This document shows positions 1 through 13,195 of a DNA stretch of 64,000 nucleotides, in pieces. How positions within the stretch are numbered: position 1 is the first letter of the stretch; every line of letters starts with the position of its first letter. The notes under the pieces were generated by a model. The model made no database searches. It was not told the DNA's origin and was given only the letters and a program-made list of their open reading frames with translations. Source of the stretch: [Actinomadura] parvosata subsp. kistnae (GTDB lineage: Bacteria; Actinomycetota; Actinomycetes; Streptosporangiales; Streptosporangiaceae); assembly GCF_900323885.1 (NCBI RefSeq), contig NZ_OOHJ01000022.1:62001-126000 (forward strand), given 5' to 3'. Both the position numbers and the translations under genes were made by a program.

Positions 1-587
1 ACCACGACGGTGTCGAGGCGGACGGGCGTGTCGCCGTCGTACTCGATGGTGACCTGGGTCTTGCCGTCGGGGCGGAGGTAGGGGACGGTGCCGCTCTTGC
101 GCACCTCGGACAGGCGCTGGGCCAGCCGGTGGGCGAGGGTGATGGGCAGCGGCATCAGCTCGGGGGTCTCGCGGCAGGCGAAGCCGAACATGAGGCCCTG
201 GTCGCCGGCGCCCTGGCGGTCGAGCTCGTCGCCGTCGCCGTCGACGCGGTGCTCGTAGGCGTCGTCGACGCCCTGGGCGATGTCGGGCGACTGCGCGCCG
301 ATGGACACCGACACGCCGCAGGAGGCGCCGTCGAAGCCCTTGTGGGAGGCGTCGTAGCCGATCTCCAGGATCTTCTCGCGGATGACGCCGGGGATGTCGA
401 CGTAGGTCTCGGTCGTGACCTCGCCTGCGACGTGAACCTGGCCGGTAGTGATCATCGTCTCGACGGCGACCCGGCTCTTGGGGTCGTCCTTGAGCATGGC
501 GTCGAGAATCGCGTCACTGATCTGGTCGGCGATCTTGTCCGGGTGGCCCTCGGTGACCGACTCGGATGTGAACAGGCGACGTGACAA
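1..587 (-). CDS. metK: S-adenosylmethionine synthetase, N-terminal part
   Basis: The gene makes S-adenosylmethionine from methionine and ATP in the cytosol. Only the first ~195 codons of a ~400-residue protein are present; the rest lies beyond the left edge. The start is a TTG at 585-587, chosen because the protein then begins SRRLFTSESVTEGHPDK, the family N-terminus with its ATP-binding GHPDK, and because AGGAG lies about 9 nt upstream. The second signature, GAGDQG, is near residue 122. It is the last gene of a minus-strand housekeeping run. The 128 bp between it and the small gene upstream hold nothing I recognise, and I see no SAM riboswitch. Confidence 0.95.
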   Translation of the reverse strand, partial: MSRRLFTSESVTEGHPDKIADQISDAILDAMLKDDPKSRVAVETMITTGQVHVAGEVTTETYVDIPGVIREKILEIGYDASHKGFDGASCGVSVSIGAQSPDIAQGVDDAYEHRVDGDGDELDRQGAGDQGLMFGFACRETPELMPLPITLAHRLAQRLSEVRKSGTVPYLRPDGKTQVTIEYDGDTPVRLDTVV

Positions 588-715
588 CTCAGTGGCTCCT
601 CATGCAGCGGCTGCTGACGGATTTGGGACCCGGGGCGCTTGGGCGCGGCTGGGCCTCGGGGAAGTCTAGCCCTACCCGGCGCCAGGTCGCGAAACTGTCC
701 ACCATATGTCTCCCA

Positions 716-1078
716 TCACAGCTCGGGCAGGGGGTCGGCCGGCAGGATCTCCGGGGTGAAGATCTCCGCGTCGGCGGCCGACACCACAGCGGCGTACTCC
801 TCATCGAACTCGAAGACGATCGAGCCGAGTTCGAGAACGTGTCCAGGCATGATGGGGCCGAGTCTGGTGCGCCTCGGGAACTCGGCGAACACCGACACCG
901 GCCTGTCGGTCCTGAGCGTCCTCGTGGCCAGGACGGATATGGCCGTGTCGGTGACCACGATCAAGAAGTTGCCCGTCCCCGCGGGCCCCTCGGAGAACGC
1001 CGGGAAGACGTAGTGGATCTCCCCTTGGTCGCCGAGCAACGTTCTACAACGTTCCCTGACAGCAGAACCCACCGGCAT
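716..1078 (-). CDS. Small conserved-looking protein of unknown function
   Basis: This is a 120-residue acidic soluble protein that I do not recognise. It has no signal peptide or membrane segment. The sequence alternates short beta-like stretches (FLIVVTDTAISVLATRTL, then SIVFEFDEEYAAVV), which suggests a small beta-rich or PH-like fold, but that is a guess. Codon use is normal for the genome and the third-position GC pattern supports coding on this strand. It sits between coaBC and metK on the same strand, with 112 bp upstream, so it may have its own promoter (a TACAGT hexamer on the minus strand at 1148-1153, inside an inverted repeat at 1150-1164). Confidence 0.65.
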   Translation of the reverse strand: MPVGSAVRERCRTLLGDQGEIHYVFPAFSEGPAGTGNFLIVVTDTAISVLATRTLRTDRPVSVFAEFPRRTRLGPIMPGHVLELGSIVFEFDEEYAAVVSAADAEIFTPEILPADPLPEL

Positions 1079-1147
1079 TCCATCCCCCTTCGCCCCAAGT
1101 ATCCGCAGGCGAGGAGGATTGTTGCAACAGGTGATCGGGTAATCGCG

Positions 1148-1164
1148 ACTGTACGCTTTGTACG
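1148..1164 (-). promoter_or_regulatory. Possible promoter/operator upstream of the small gene
   Basis: On the minus strand a TACAGT hexamer matches the actinobacterial -10 pattern TANNNT. It overlaps an inverted repeat, TGTAC-GCTTT-GTACG read on the plus strand. The repeat lies about 70 nt upstream of the start at 1078. No good -35 is visible, so this is weak. Confidence 0.25.
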
Positions 1165-1190
1165 ATTTCCGCCGTATCTGCGAGCTCGGC

Positions 1191-2381
1191 TCAGGAGAGC
1201 CGTACGGCCACCAGATCCCAGATGGCGTCGGCGAGATCCTCCTTGGGCCCGAACGGCACCTCGACCGGCTCGCCGCCCGCCACCAGCACGGTGGCGGCGT
1301 TGTCGGGCGTGCCGAAGGCCAGCCCCTCCCCCACCTGGTTGACCACCAGCAGGTCGCACCCCTTGCGCGCGAGCTTGGCCTGCCCGTTGGCGAGCACGTC
1401 GTGCGTCTCGGCGGCGAAGCCGACGATCACGCGGGGGCCGGGCTCGTGGCGGCGGCGCTCGCCGAGCTCGGCGAGGATGTCGGGGTTTTTGACGAGGTGG
1501 ATGGCCTCGGGCTCGCCGTCGGTCTTCTTGATCTTGGCGTCGTGCCGGGTCGCCGGACGGAAGTCGGCCACCGCGGCCGCCATGACCACCACGTCGGCGT
1601 CGGCGGAGGCGGCGAGCACGGCGTCGCGCAGCTCGGCCGCGGACTCGACCCGCGCCACCTTGGCGCCGGCCGGGTCGGGGAGCGTGACGTTGGCCGCCAC
1701 GAGCGTGACCTCGGCGCCCCGCGCGGCGGCCGTGCGGGCCAGGGCGTAGCCCTGCAGCCCGGAGGAGCGGTTGCCGATGTAGCGCACCGGGTCGATGGCC
1801 TCGCGGGTGCCGCCGGCGGAGACGACGACCTTGCGGCCGGCGAGGTCGCGGGGCCGGCCGCGCAGCACGCGCAGGCAGACCTGGAAGATCTCGGCGGGGT
1901 CGGGCAGCCGCCCGGGGCCGGTGTCGGCGCCGGTGAGCCGGCCCACGGCCGGGTCGATCACGACGGCGCCCCGCTCGCGCAGGGTCGCGACGTTGGCCCG
2001 CGTCGCGGGGTGCTGCCACATCTCGGTGTGCATCGCGGGCGCGAACACCACCGGGCACGTCGCGGTCAGCAACGTGTTGGTGAGCAGGTCGCCCGCCAGC
2101 CCGTGCGCGGCCTTGGCCAGCACGTCGGCGGTCGCGGGCGCGACCACGACGAGGTCGGCCGACTTGCCGATGCGCACGTGCGGCACCTCGTGCACGTCGT
2201 CCCACACCTCGGGGGACACGGGGTGGCCCGAGAGGGCGGCCCAGGTGGGCGCGCCCACGAACTTCAGGGCCTCGCGGGTCGGGACGACCCGCACCTCGTG
2301 ACCCGACTCGGTGAACAGCCGCAGCAGCTCACACGCCTTGTACGCGGCGATGCCGCCGCTGACTCCCAGGACGACTCGCAT
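1191..2381 (-). CDS. coaBC: Phosphopantothenoylcysteine decarboxylase / phosphopantothenate-cysteine ligase
   Basis: This bifunctional enzyme performs two consecutive steps of coenzyme A synthesis: CTP-dependent coupling of cysteine to 4'-phosphopantothenate (CoaB, C-terminal half) and FMN-dependent decarboxylation (CoaC, N-terminal half). Its 396 residues are typical. It opens with the flavoprotein GVSGGIAAYKA. The substrate-binding PAMHTEMW is near residue 118, and the CoaB nucleotide-binding VSAGGTREAID is near residue 190, followed by NRSSG. Start ATG at 2381, just 8 bp after the rpoZ stop, so it is probably translated from the gmk-rpoZ transcript. Confidence 0.95.
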   Translation of the reverse strand: MRVVLGVSGGIAAYKACELLRLFTESGHEVRVVPTREALKFVGAPTWAALSGHPVSPEVWDDVHEVPHVRIGKSADLVVVAPATADVLAKAAHGLAGDLLTNTLLTATCPVVFAPAMHTEMWQHPATRANVATLRERGAVVIDPAVGRLTGADTGPGRLPDPAEIFQVCLRVLRGRPRDLAGRKVVVSAGGTREAIDPVRYIGNRSSGLQGYALARTAAARGAEVTLVAANVTLPDPAGAKVARVESAAELRDAVLAASADADVVVMAAAVADFRPATRHDAKIKKTDGEPEAIHLVKNPDILAELGERRRHEPGPRVIVGFAAETHDVLANGQAKLARKGCDLLVVNQVGEGLAFGTPDNAATVLVAGGEPVEVPFGPKEDLADAIWDLVAVRLS

Positions 2382-2389
2382 CGAAGGGG

Positions 2390-2659
2390 TCAGGCCGCGC
2401 CTTCGATGGGCTCGGCGTTGAGCAGGCCCTCGGAGACCTCTCGCAGCGCGATGGACAGCGGCTTCTCCTGGGCGTGCGTCTCGACCAGGGGGCCGACGTA
2501 CTCCAGCAGGCCCTCGCCGAGCTGGGAGTAGTAGGCGTTGATCTGGCGAGCGCGCTTGGCGCCCATGATCACCAGGGAGTATTTGCTGTCGACGATGTCG
2601 AGCAGCGCGTCGATCGGCGGGTTGGTGATGCCCTCCGCGGCCGGGGTGGTGCCTGCCAC
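2390..2659 (-). CDS. rpoZ: RNA polymerase omega subunit
   Basis: Omega helps fold and hold the beta-prime subunit of RNA polymerase. The 89-residue product has the family core ITNPPIDALLDIVDSKYSL followed by GAKRARQINAYYSQL. It lies between gmk (4 bp upstream) and coaBC, the usual actinobacterial order gmk-rpoZ-coaBC-metK. Confidence 0.95.
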   Translation of the reverse strand: MAGTTPAAEGITNPPIDALLDIVDSKYSLVIMGAKRARQINAYYSQLGEGLLEYVGPLVETHAQEKPLSIALREVSEGLLNAEPIEGAA

Positions 2660-2663
2660 GATG

Positions 2664-3329
2664 TCAGACCTCTCGGTTGGTGGTTGTCGTGACCCCCTGA
2701 GGGTCAGTCATCAAGGCTATCAGCCGCAGGCACACGTCCTGGACACTCGTGTTCACCAGTGTCAGGTCGAACTCCGACTCGGCGGCCATCTCGACCCGCC
2801 CGGCCTCCAGCCGGCGCGCGATGACGTCCTCGGGCTCGGTGCCGCGGCCGCGCAGCCGCTTCTCCAGCTCCTCCCACGTGGGCGGGGCCAGGAACACCAG
2901 CAGCGCCTCCGGCATGCTCCTGCGGACCTGCCGGGCGCCTTCGAGGTCGATCTCGAGCAGGGTCGGCACGCCCTCGGCCAGTTTCTTCAGCACCGGCTCG
3001 CGGGGCGTGCCGTAGCGGTTGCCCGCGAACTCCGCCCACTCGAGCAGCTCTCCCGACTCCACGAGCCGGTCGAACTCCTCGCCGTCGACGAAGAAGTAGT
3101 GGACCCCGTTCACCTCGCCGGGACGGGGCCTCCTGGTGGTCACCGAGACCGACAGCCACACCTCGGGGTGTGCCCGCCGGAGCTCGGCGACGACCGTGGA
3201 CTTGCCGACGCCCGACGGCCCTGACAGGACCGTCAGCCGCCGTTCGCTCAAGGGCGGGAAGCCGACCTCCACTTCCGGTCCGACCGCCTCGTAGGCACTG
3301 ACTTCGCCGGACCAGGACCTGTCGGTCAC
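2664..3329 (-). CDS. gmk: Guanylate kinase
   Basis: It phosphorylates GMP to GDP with ATP. The P-loop GPSGVGKST is near residues 37-45 and the GMP-binding TTRRPRPGEVNG-HYFFVD follows around residue 70. The product is 221 residues, with about 30 residues ahead of the kinase core, as is common in actinobacteria; the GTG at 3329 is used but a later start is possible. mihF precedes it by 43 bp and rpoZ follows after 4 bp. Confidence 0.93.
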   Translation of the reverse strand: MTDRSWSGEVSAYEAVGPEVEVGFPPLSERRLTVLSGPSGVGKSTVVAELRRAHPEVWLSVSVTTRRPRPGEVNGVHYFFVDGEEFDRLVESGELLEWAEFAGNRYGTPREPVLKKLAEGVPTLLEIDLEGARQVRRSMPEALLVFLAPPTWEELEKRLRGRGTEPEDVIARRLEAGRVEMAAESEFDLTLVNTSVQDVCLRLIALMTDPQGVTTTTNREV

Positions 3330-3372
3330 TTCCTACCCCCCGTTGAACCTGCGCTTTCGTGTGGAACAGAGA

Positions 3373-3696
3373 TTAGCTCTCGTTGCCACCGAACTCGCGC
3401 TCGAGGGAGGCCCTCTGGTTCGCGCCGAGACCCCGCACGCGGCGGGACTCGGCGATGGCAAGCCGCTCCATGAGCTGCTTGGCGCGGACCTTGCCCACGC
3501 CGGGGAGCGATTCCAACAGGGCCGACACCTTCATCTTGCCGATGACGTCGTCGGTCTGCCCATCCTTGAGCACCTCAGCCAGAGAAACCGCGCCATGCTT
3601 GAGCCGGTTCTTGACCTCGGCACGCTCTTTACGGGCCTTGGCAGCCTTTTCCAAAGCTGCGGCGCGCTGCTCAGGGGTCAGGGGAGGAAGAGCCAC
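3373..3696 (-). CDS. mihF: Actinobacterial integration host factor (mIHF/sIHF)
   Basis: This is a small nucleoid-associated DNA-binding protein unrelated in sequence to enterobacterial IHF; in mycobacteria and streptomycetes it shapes the nucleoid and affects development. The 107 residues start MALPPLTPEQRAAALEKAA, with a long basic N-terminal helix and the helix-two-turns-helix core LPGVGKVRAKQLMERL near residues 63-78. It lies directly upstream of gmk, the family's conserved position between the pyr operon and gmk. Confidence 0.95.
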   Translation of the reverse strand: MALPPLTPEQRAAALEKAAKARKERAEVKNRLKHGAVSLAEVLKDGQTDDVIGKMKVSALLESLPGVGKVRAKQLMERLAIAESRRVRGLGANQRASLEREFGGNES

Positions 3697-4029
3697 GCCG
3701 GGTCACCTCGAATTTCTGTCGATGTACTCGGACGGGAAGGGAAACTAGCTGGTCATCGCCCCCTAAGCAACGTCAAGAGCGGTTTCTCTCGCGACAAAAT
3801 CCACTTCATCACTCTCCGTGTTCGTAAAATCACCTTGTGCTGATCAAATCGCCCTCACTTCCGCCTTCACGCGTCGGCTCGCGCCGGTGTCGCGAAACGC
3901 AAGGACGGTCGCCTCCGGGCCGCTGACCGATGTCCGAAACCCGGCCCGCACCAGGGCCGAAACCCGGGTCGCAAGATCGTCCGGAGTGCCTTATGATCTT
4001 GTCCAGGCAGGCGGTGCGGGCGCGCGGCC
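3697..4029 (+). other. Intergenic region, mIHF promoter zone
   Basis: These 333 bp separate the end of pyrF from the start of mihF, both on the minus strand. The AT-richer part (3700-3850) must carry the mihF promoter; a TTGACG is present on the minus strand but lacks a well-spaced -10. I see no gene, RNA or terminator with a U-tract. Confidence 0.5.
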
Positions 4030-4722
4030 TCAGCTCGCGCGGCGGAGCGAGGCGGCGATGGCCGCCGCGGCCGCTCCCGGGTCGGGCGAGCCCGTGATGG
4101 GCCGGCCGATCACGAGCAGGTCGGCGCCGTCCGCGAGGGCCTGCTCGGGCGTGGCGACGCGCATCTGGTCCTGGGTGGCGGCTCCGGTGGGCCGCACGCC
4201 GGGCGTGATGAGCGTGATATCCGGGCCCACCTCGGCCCGTACGGCGGGCACCTCGTTGGGCGAGCACACCAGCGCGGTAGCTCCGGCCTCGACCGACAGC
4301 GCTGCCAGGCGGCGCACGGCCTGGTCGGCCGGCCCGGAGAGCCCGATGCGCTCCAGGTCGCCCTCGGTGAGGGAGGTCAGGACGGTCACGGCGGCGATCT
4401 GGGTGTGCGGCGCGGACTCCACGGCCGCCCTGATCATGGCGGGCCCGCCGGCGGCGTGCACGGTCAGGATCGAGGGCCGCAGCCGCGCCACCGCCCGCGC
4501 GGCGCCCGCGACGGTGTTGGGGATGTCGTGCAGCTTGAGGTCGAGGAACACGCGCACGCCGCTGGCCCCCCGCACGGAGGCGATCACGTCGGGCCCGTAG
4601 CGCAGGTAGAGCTCCAGGCCCACCTTGACCGTGCTGACATGGGGCGTGACCAGGGCGGCCCACCGGGCGGCCGTCTCCAGGTCGGGGGCGTCGAGAGCGA
4701 CGGCGATCGGTGCGGGGGTCAA
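4030..4722 (-). CDS. pyrF: Orotidine 5'-phosphate decarboxylase
   Basis: It catalyses the last step of UMP synthesis. The catalytic DLKLHDIPNT (D-K-D tetrad) is near residues 61-70, and GVRPTGAATQDQMR near residue 180 is the phosphate-gripping region. The 230-residue product begins at a TTG (4720-4722) with AGGAG 8 nt upstream. The preceding 29 bp are an imperfect duplication of the pyrD 3' end, so the ribosome-binding region exists twice; only the copy nearer pyrF is in frame. Last gene of the pyrimidine operon. Confidence 0.94.
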   Translation of the reverse strand: MTPAPIAVALDAPDLETAARWAALVTPHVSTVKVGLELYLRYGPDVIASVRGASGVRVFLDLKLHDIPNTVAGAARAVARLRPSILTVHAAGGPAMIRAAVESAPHTQIAAVTVLTSLTEGDLERIGLSGPADQAVRRLAALSVEAGATALVCSPNEVPAVRAEVGPDITLITPGVRPTGAATQDQMRVATPEQALADGADLLVIGRPITGSPDPGAAAAAIAASLRRAS

Positions 4723-4747
4723 GACGTGCTCTCCTGGGATTCGGGAG

Positions 4748-5725
4748 TCAAGGCGTGCTCTCCTCGGTGTCGACCAACAGGTGCCGGGGTGCGCTCCCCG
4801 GCGGGCGGTGGGCCAGGCCGACGGCGTCGGCCAGCCGCTGGAAGCCGCGGGCCCTCAGGAGCTCCTCAAGCTCGCGTTCGATGCGCAGGCAGGCGTAGGG
4901 GTCGTGGAACAGCGCCGTGCCCACTCCGACCGCGCAGGCGCCCGCCAGGACGAGCTGGAAGGCGTCCCTGCCCGTCATGACGCCGCCGACGCCGATCAGG
5001 GGCACCCCGGGCAGCGCCGCGTGCACCTGCCAGACGCACCGTACGGCCAGCGGCAGGATGGCGGGCCCCGACAGCCCTCCGGTGACGGCGGCGAGCGAGG
5101 GGCGCAGCGCCTCGGTGTCGATGGCCATGCCGAGCGGGTTGTTGATCATGGACAGGGCGTCGGCCCCGGCGTCCACGCAGGCGCGCGCGACGGAGACGAT
5201 GTCGGCCACGTCGGGGGCGAGCTTGGCGACGACGGGCACGTCGTAGCGCATGATGGAGCGCACGGAGGCGATCACCTCGGCCGCGGCGCTGCCCTCGCGG
5301 GCGAAGACGCGCCCGCGGTCCTCCATGTTGGGGCAGGAGAGGTTGACCTCGAGCGCGGTGACGCCGGGCGCGTCGGCGAGCCTGCGGGCCAGCTCGGAGT
5401 ACTCGGCGACGGTGCCGCCGCCGATGGAGACGATGGTCTTGATGCCGCGCTGGGCCAGCCAGGGCAGCTCGCGCTCCAGGAACGCCTCGATGCCCGGCCC
5501 CTGGAGCCCGACGGCGTTGAGCATGCCGGAGGGTGTCTCGGCCATGCGGGGGGTGGGCCGGCCGGCGCGCGGGGCCATGGTGATCGAGCGGGTGGTCAGC
5601 GCGCCGAGCCGGTGCAGGTCGAAGAACTGGGCGAGCTCGCGGCCGGAGGCGGCGCAGCCGGCGGCGGTGGTGATGGGGTTCGCCAGCTCCACGTGCGCCA
5701 GAAAGGTCCGCATATCAACTGACAT
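4748..5725 (-). CDS. pyrD: Dihydroorotate dehydrogenase, NAD-linked class 1B catalytic subunit
   Basis: It oxidises dihydroorotate to orotate. NLSCPN and INNPLGMAID, typical of the FMN-barrel, are present, and pyrK directly precedes it, which marks the class 1B heterotetramer that passes electrons to NAD rather than quinone. Of the candidate starts (GTG 5734, ATG 5725, ATG 5713) I choose ATG 5725 because GGAGG lies 11 nt upstream. It overlaps the end of pyrK. About 325 residues, normal length. Confidence 0.92.
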   Translation of the reverse strand: MSVDMRTFLAHVELANPITTAAGCAASGRELAQFFDLHRLGALTTRSITMAPRAGRPTPRMAETPSGMLNAVGLQGPGIEAFLERELPWLAQRGIKTIVSIGGGTVAEYSELARRLADAPGVTALEVNLSCPNMEDRGRVFAREGSAAAEVIASVRSIMRYDVPVVAKLAPDVADIVSVARACVDAGADALSMINNPLGMAIDTEALRPSLAAVTGGLSGPAILPLAVRCVWQVHAALPGVPLIGVGGVMTGRDAFQLVLAGACAVGVGTALFHDPYACLRIERELEELLRARGFQRLADAVGLAHRPPGSAPRHLLVDTEESTP

Positions 5726-6566
5726 GTCGTGCACCGCCTCCGGGGGCGCCGAGCGCGTCGAACGGGATCGTTCCCACGTCCTCGAACCGCACCCGCTCCC
5801 CCCGGAACACCGGCCCCTCCGCGCACGCCCTGACCATCCTGGTCGCCCCGTCGTCGCCGATGACGGGCAGCACGCACGTCATGCACACCCCGATGCCGCA
5901 GGCCATGGCCTCCTCGACCGCCACCTGCACCGGGATGTCGAACTCCATCGCCACCGCCGTCACCGCCCGCAGCGTCTCCATCGGCGCGCACGCGTACACG
6001 GCGTCGGCCCGCGTGTCGGCGATCACGGACGGCAGCGCGTCGGTGACCTTGCCGCGCAGGCCCAGCGAGCCGTCCTCGGTGGTCAGCGTGGTCGTCTCGG
6101 CGATGCGGCGGGCCCGCATCGCCCCGAACACCCGCTCGGCCCCCGCGCCGCCGAGCACGAAGTCGACCCGGCAGCCCCGCGCCAGCAGCGCGTCGGCCAG
6201 CGGGAACAGCACGGCCGAGCCGTACTCGGAGCCGACCAGCACGCAGTGGACCGGGTCGCGCGGCAGCGGGAAGGGCCGCCCGAGCGGCCCCACCAGGTCG
6301 AGCGTGTCACGGGCGCGCCGCTCGGCCAGCCACGCCGTGCCCGAGCCGCGCACGGTGAAGACCAGCTCCACCGTGCCGCCGTAGTCGGACTTCACGTCGT
6401 GGATGGACAGCGCGCGGCGCGTCACCATCGACGAGTACGGCCCGCCGACCGCCACGGAGACGAAGTGGCCGGGGCGGTAACGCTCGGCGATGCCGGGCGC
6501 CACCACCGTCAGCGCATGGTAGGCGTCGACCCGGCGCGTCGTCAGCACCGTGCCCGTCACCTGCAC
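5715..6566 (-). CDS. pyrK: Dihydroorotate dehydrogenase electron-transfer subunit
   Basis: This FAD and [2Fe-2S] subunit carries electrons from PyrD to NAD. The C-terminal cluster motif CGIGVCMTC followed by a fourth cysteine (VRACAEGPVF) is visible, and the FAD/NAD reductase fold fills the N-terminal 200 residues. The GTG at 6566 has no ribosome-binding site at a useful distance. An in-frame CTG at 6579-6581 sits 9 nt after a perfect AGGAGG and would add five residues, so the true start may be CTG 6581. It follows carB by about 25-40 bp and overlaps pyrD. Confidence 0.9.
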   Translation of the reverse strand: MQVTGTVLTTRRVDAYHALTVVAPGIAERYRPGHFVSVAVGGPYSSMVTRRALSIHDVKSDYGGTVELVFTVRGSGTAWLAERRARDTLDLVGPLGRPFPLPRDPVHCVLVGSEYGSAVLFPLADALLARGCRVDFVLGGAGAERVFGAMRARRIAETTTLTTEDGSLGLRGKVTDALPSVIADTRADAVYACAPMETLRAVTAVAMEFDIPVQVAVEEAMACGIGVCMTCVLPVIGDDGATRMVRACAEGPVFRGERVRFEDVGTIPFDALGAPGGGARHVS

Positions 6567-6605
6567 CGGTGTGCCGGCCAGTCGTCTTCACCTCCTGTGC
6601 GGGGG

Positions 6606-9879
<3,274 letters not shown>

Positions 9880-9893
<14 letters not shown>

Positions 9894-10998
9894 GGGTCAT
9901 GACCTCGCAGAACTCGTCGAAAAGATAGGCGGCGTCGTGCGGCCCGGCGGCGGCCTCCGGGTGGTACTGGACGCTGAAGGCGCGCCCGTCGAGCAGGCGC
10001 AGCCCCTCCACGCAGCGGTCGTTGAGGTTGACGTGGCTGACCTCGGCCGGCCCGTATGGGGTCTCGAACGGCCCGTCGAGCGGCGCCTCGACCGCGAAGC
10101 CGTGGTTGTGCGCCGAGATCTCCACCTTCCCGGTGCGCACGTCCTGGACGGGCTGGTTGACGCCGCGGTGGCCGTACCGCAGCTTGTAGGTGGACAGCCC
10201 GAGTGCCCGCCCGAAGAGCTGGTTGCCGAAGCAGATGCCGAAGAACGGCACCCTGGCCTCCAGCACCTGCCGCAGCGCCGAGACGTCGGCGGTGGCGGGG
10301 TCGCCCGGCCCGTTGGAGAAGAACACGCCGTCGGGCTCGACCGCCATGATCTGCTCGTAGGTGGCGTCGGCGGGCAGCACGTGCACCTCGCAGCCGCGCT
10401 CGGCCATCCGGTGCGGGGTCATGCCCTTGATGCCGAGGTCCACGGCCGCGACCGTGAACCGCTTGGCGCCGATGGCGGGCACGACGTACGTCTCGCCGGT
10501 GGCGACCTCGCGGGCCAGGTCGGCGCCCTCCATGAGGGGCGAGCGGCGCACCCGCTCGACGAGCTCCTCGACCGGCTCCCGCGGCGCGCTGAAGATGCCG
10601 GCGCGCATGGCGCCGCGCTCGCGCAGGTGGCGGGTGAGCGCGCGGGTGCCGGGGATGGCGATCCCGACGACGCCCTGCTCCTTGAGGTAGTCGTCGAGCG
10701 AGCGGTTGGCCCGCCAGTTGGAGACCACCCTGGACGGCTCGCGCACGACGTAGCCGGCCACCCAGACGCGCTTCGACTCGGGGTCCTCGTCGTTGACGCC
10801 GGTGTTGCCGATGTGGGGCGCCGTCATGGCGACGATCTGCCGGTGGTAGGAGGGGTCGGTGAGGGTCTCCTGGTAGCCGGTCATGCCGGTGTTGAAGACC
10901 ATCTCGCCGAACGTCTCGCCTTCGGCGCCGTAGGACGTTCCGTGGAAGACCCGGCCGTCTTCCAGGACGAGCACCGCAGCGTTGGACGCAGTGTTCAA
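9880..10998 (-). CDS. carA: Carbamoyl-phosphate synthase small subunit (glutaminase)
   Basis: It hydrolyses glutamine and channels ammonia to CarB. The class I amidotransferase site has nucleophile Cys in FFGICFGNQLFG (near residue 250) and the His of QYHPEAAAGPHD near the C-terminus. The start is a TTG at 10996-10998 that shares bases with the pyrC stop (TTGA overlap) and has AGGGAAG upstream; an upstream extension would run antisense-like through pyrC and is not credible. Length 372 residues, as expected. Confidence 0.95.
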
Positions 10999-12277
10999 AC
11001 CAGCTTCCCTTCGAGAACGGTCGGCCTGCCGCGCAGGAACGTGGCCACTACCCGGCCGGGCAGCGTCATCCCCTCGTACGGGGTGTTCCGGCTCTTGGAG
11101 GCGAAGGCGGACGGGTCCACCTTCGTGCGCGCGGACGGGTCGTACAGGGTGATGTTGGCCGGGGCGCCCACGTCGAGCGGCTGCCCCTGGCCGCCGAGCC
11201 GCCCGATGCGGGCGGGCACGACGGACATGCGCTGGGCGACGCCCGCCCAGTCGAGCAGGCCGGTCTCGACCATGGCCTCCTGGACCACGCTGAGCGCGGT
11301 CTCCAGCCCGACCATGCCCATGGCCGCGGCCGACCACTCGGTCTCTTTGTCCTCGACCGGGTGGGGCGCGTGGTCGGTGGCCACGATGTCGATCGTGCCG
11401 TCGGCCAGCGCGGCGCGCAGCGCCTCGACGTCGGCGCGGGTGCGCAGCGGCGGGTTGACCTTGTAGATGGGGTTGTAGGCGCCCACCGGCGACTCCTCGA
11501 CGAGGTCGTCGGTGAGCAGCAGGTGGTGGGGGGTCACCTCGGCGGTGACGTTCCAGCCCTTGGACTTGGCCCAGCGGATGATCTCGACCGAGCCCGCCGT
11601 GGAGACGTGGCAGACGTGCAGCCGGGAGCCGACGTGGGCGGCCAGCAGGCAGTCGCGGGCGATGATCGCCTCTTCCGCGACCGCGGGCCAGCCGGTCAGG
11701 CCGAGCCTGCCGGAGACGACGCCCTCGTTCATCTGGGCGCCGGCGGTGAGCCTCGGCTCCTGGGCGTGCTGGGCGACGACGCCGTCGAACGCCTTGACGT
11801 ACTCGAGGGCGCGGCGCATCAGCACGGCGTCGTCCACGCACTTGCCGTCGTCGGAGAAGACGCGCACGCGGGCGGCGGAGTCGGCCATGGCGCCCAGCTC
11901 GGCGAGCTGCTTGCCCTCCAGCCCGACGGTGACGGCCCCGACCGGGTGCACGTCGCAGTGGGCGAACTCGCGGCCCAGCCGCCACACCTGCTCGACGACG
12001 CCGGCGGTGTCGGCGACGGGCGAGGTGTTGGCCATGGCGTGCACGGCGGTGTAGCCGCCGCGGGCCGCCGACTGGGTGCCGGTCTGGACGGTCTCGGCGT
12101 CCTCGCGGCCGGGCTCGCGCAGGTGCGTGTGCAGGTCGACCAGGCCGGGCAGCGCGATCGCGCCCGCCCCGTCGACGACGCTCTCGCCGGGCAGGTTCGG
12201 CCCGATCTCGGCGATCGCGCCGTCCTCGATCCTGATGTCGGCGGGCTCGCCGCCCAGGATCCTCACGTTGCGAATGA

Positions 12278-12281
<4 letters not shown>
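10995..12281 (-). CDS. pyrC: Dihydroorotase
   Basis: A zinc amidohydrolase that cyclises carbamoyl-aspartate to dihydroorotate. The metal-binding DLHTHLREPGREDAETV is near residue 50 and the catalytic Asp is in ATDHAPHP near residue 306. The 428-residue length matches the type I bacterial family. It overlaps pyrB by 4 bp upstream and carA by 4 bp downstream. Confidence 0.96.

Positions 12282-13191
<910 letters not shown>

Positions 13192-13195
<4 letters not shown>

Noticed and set aside
4749..4751. Upstream TTG as alternative pyrF start
   Set aside because: It has a good ribosome-binding sequence but is 29 bp from the real start and therefore out of frame.
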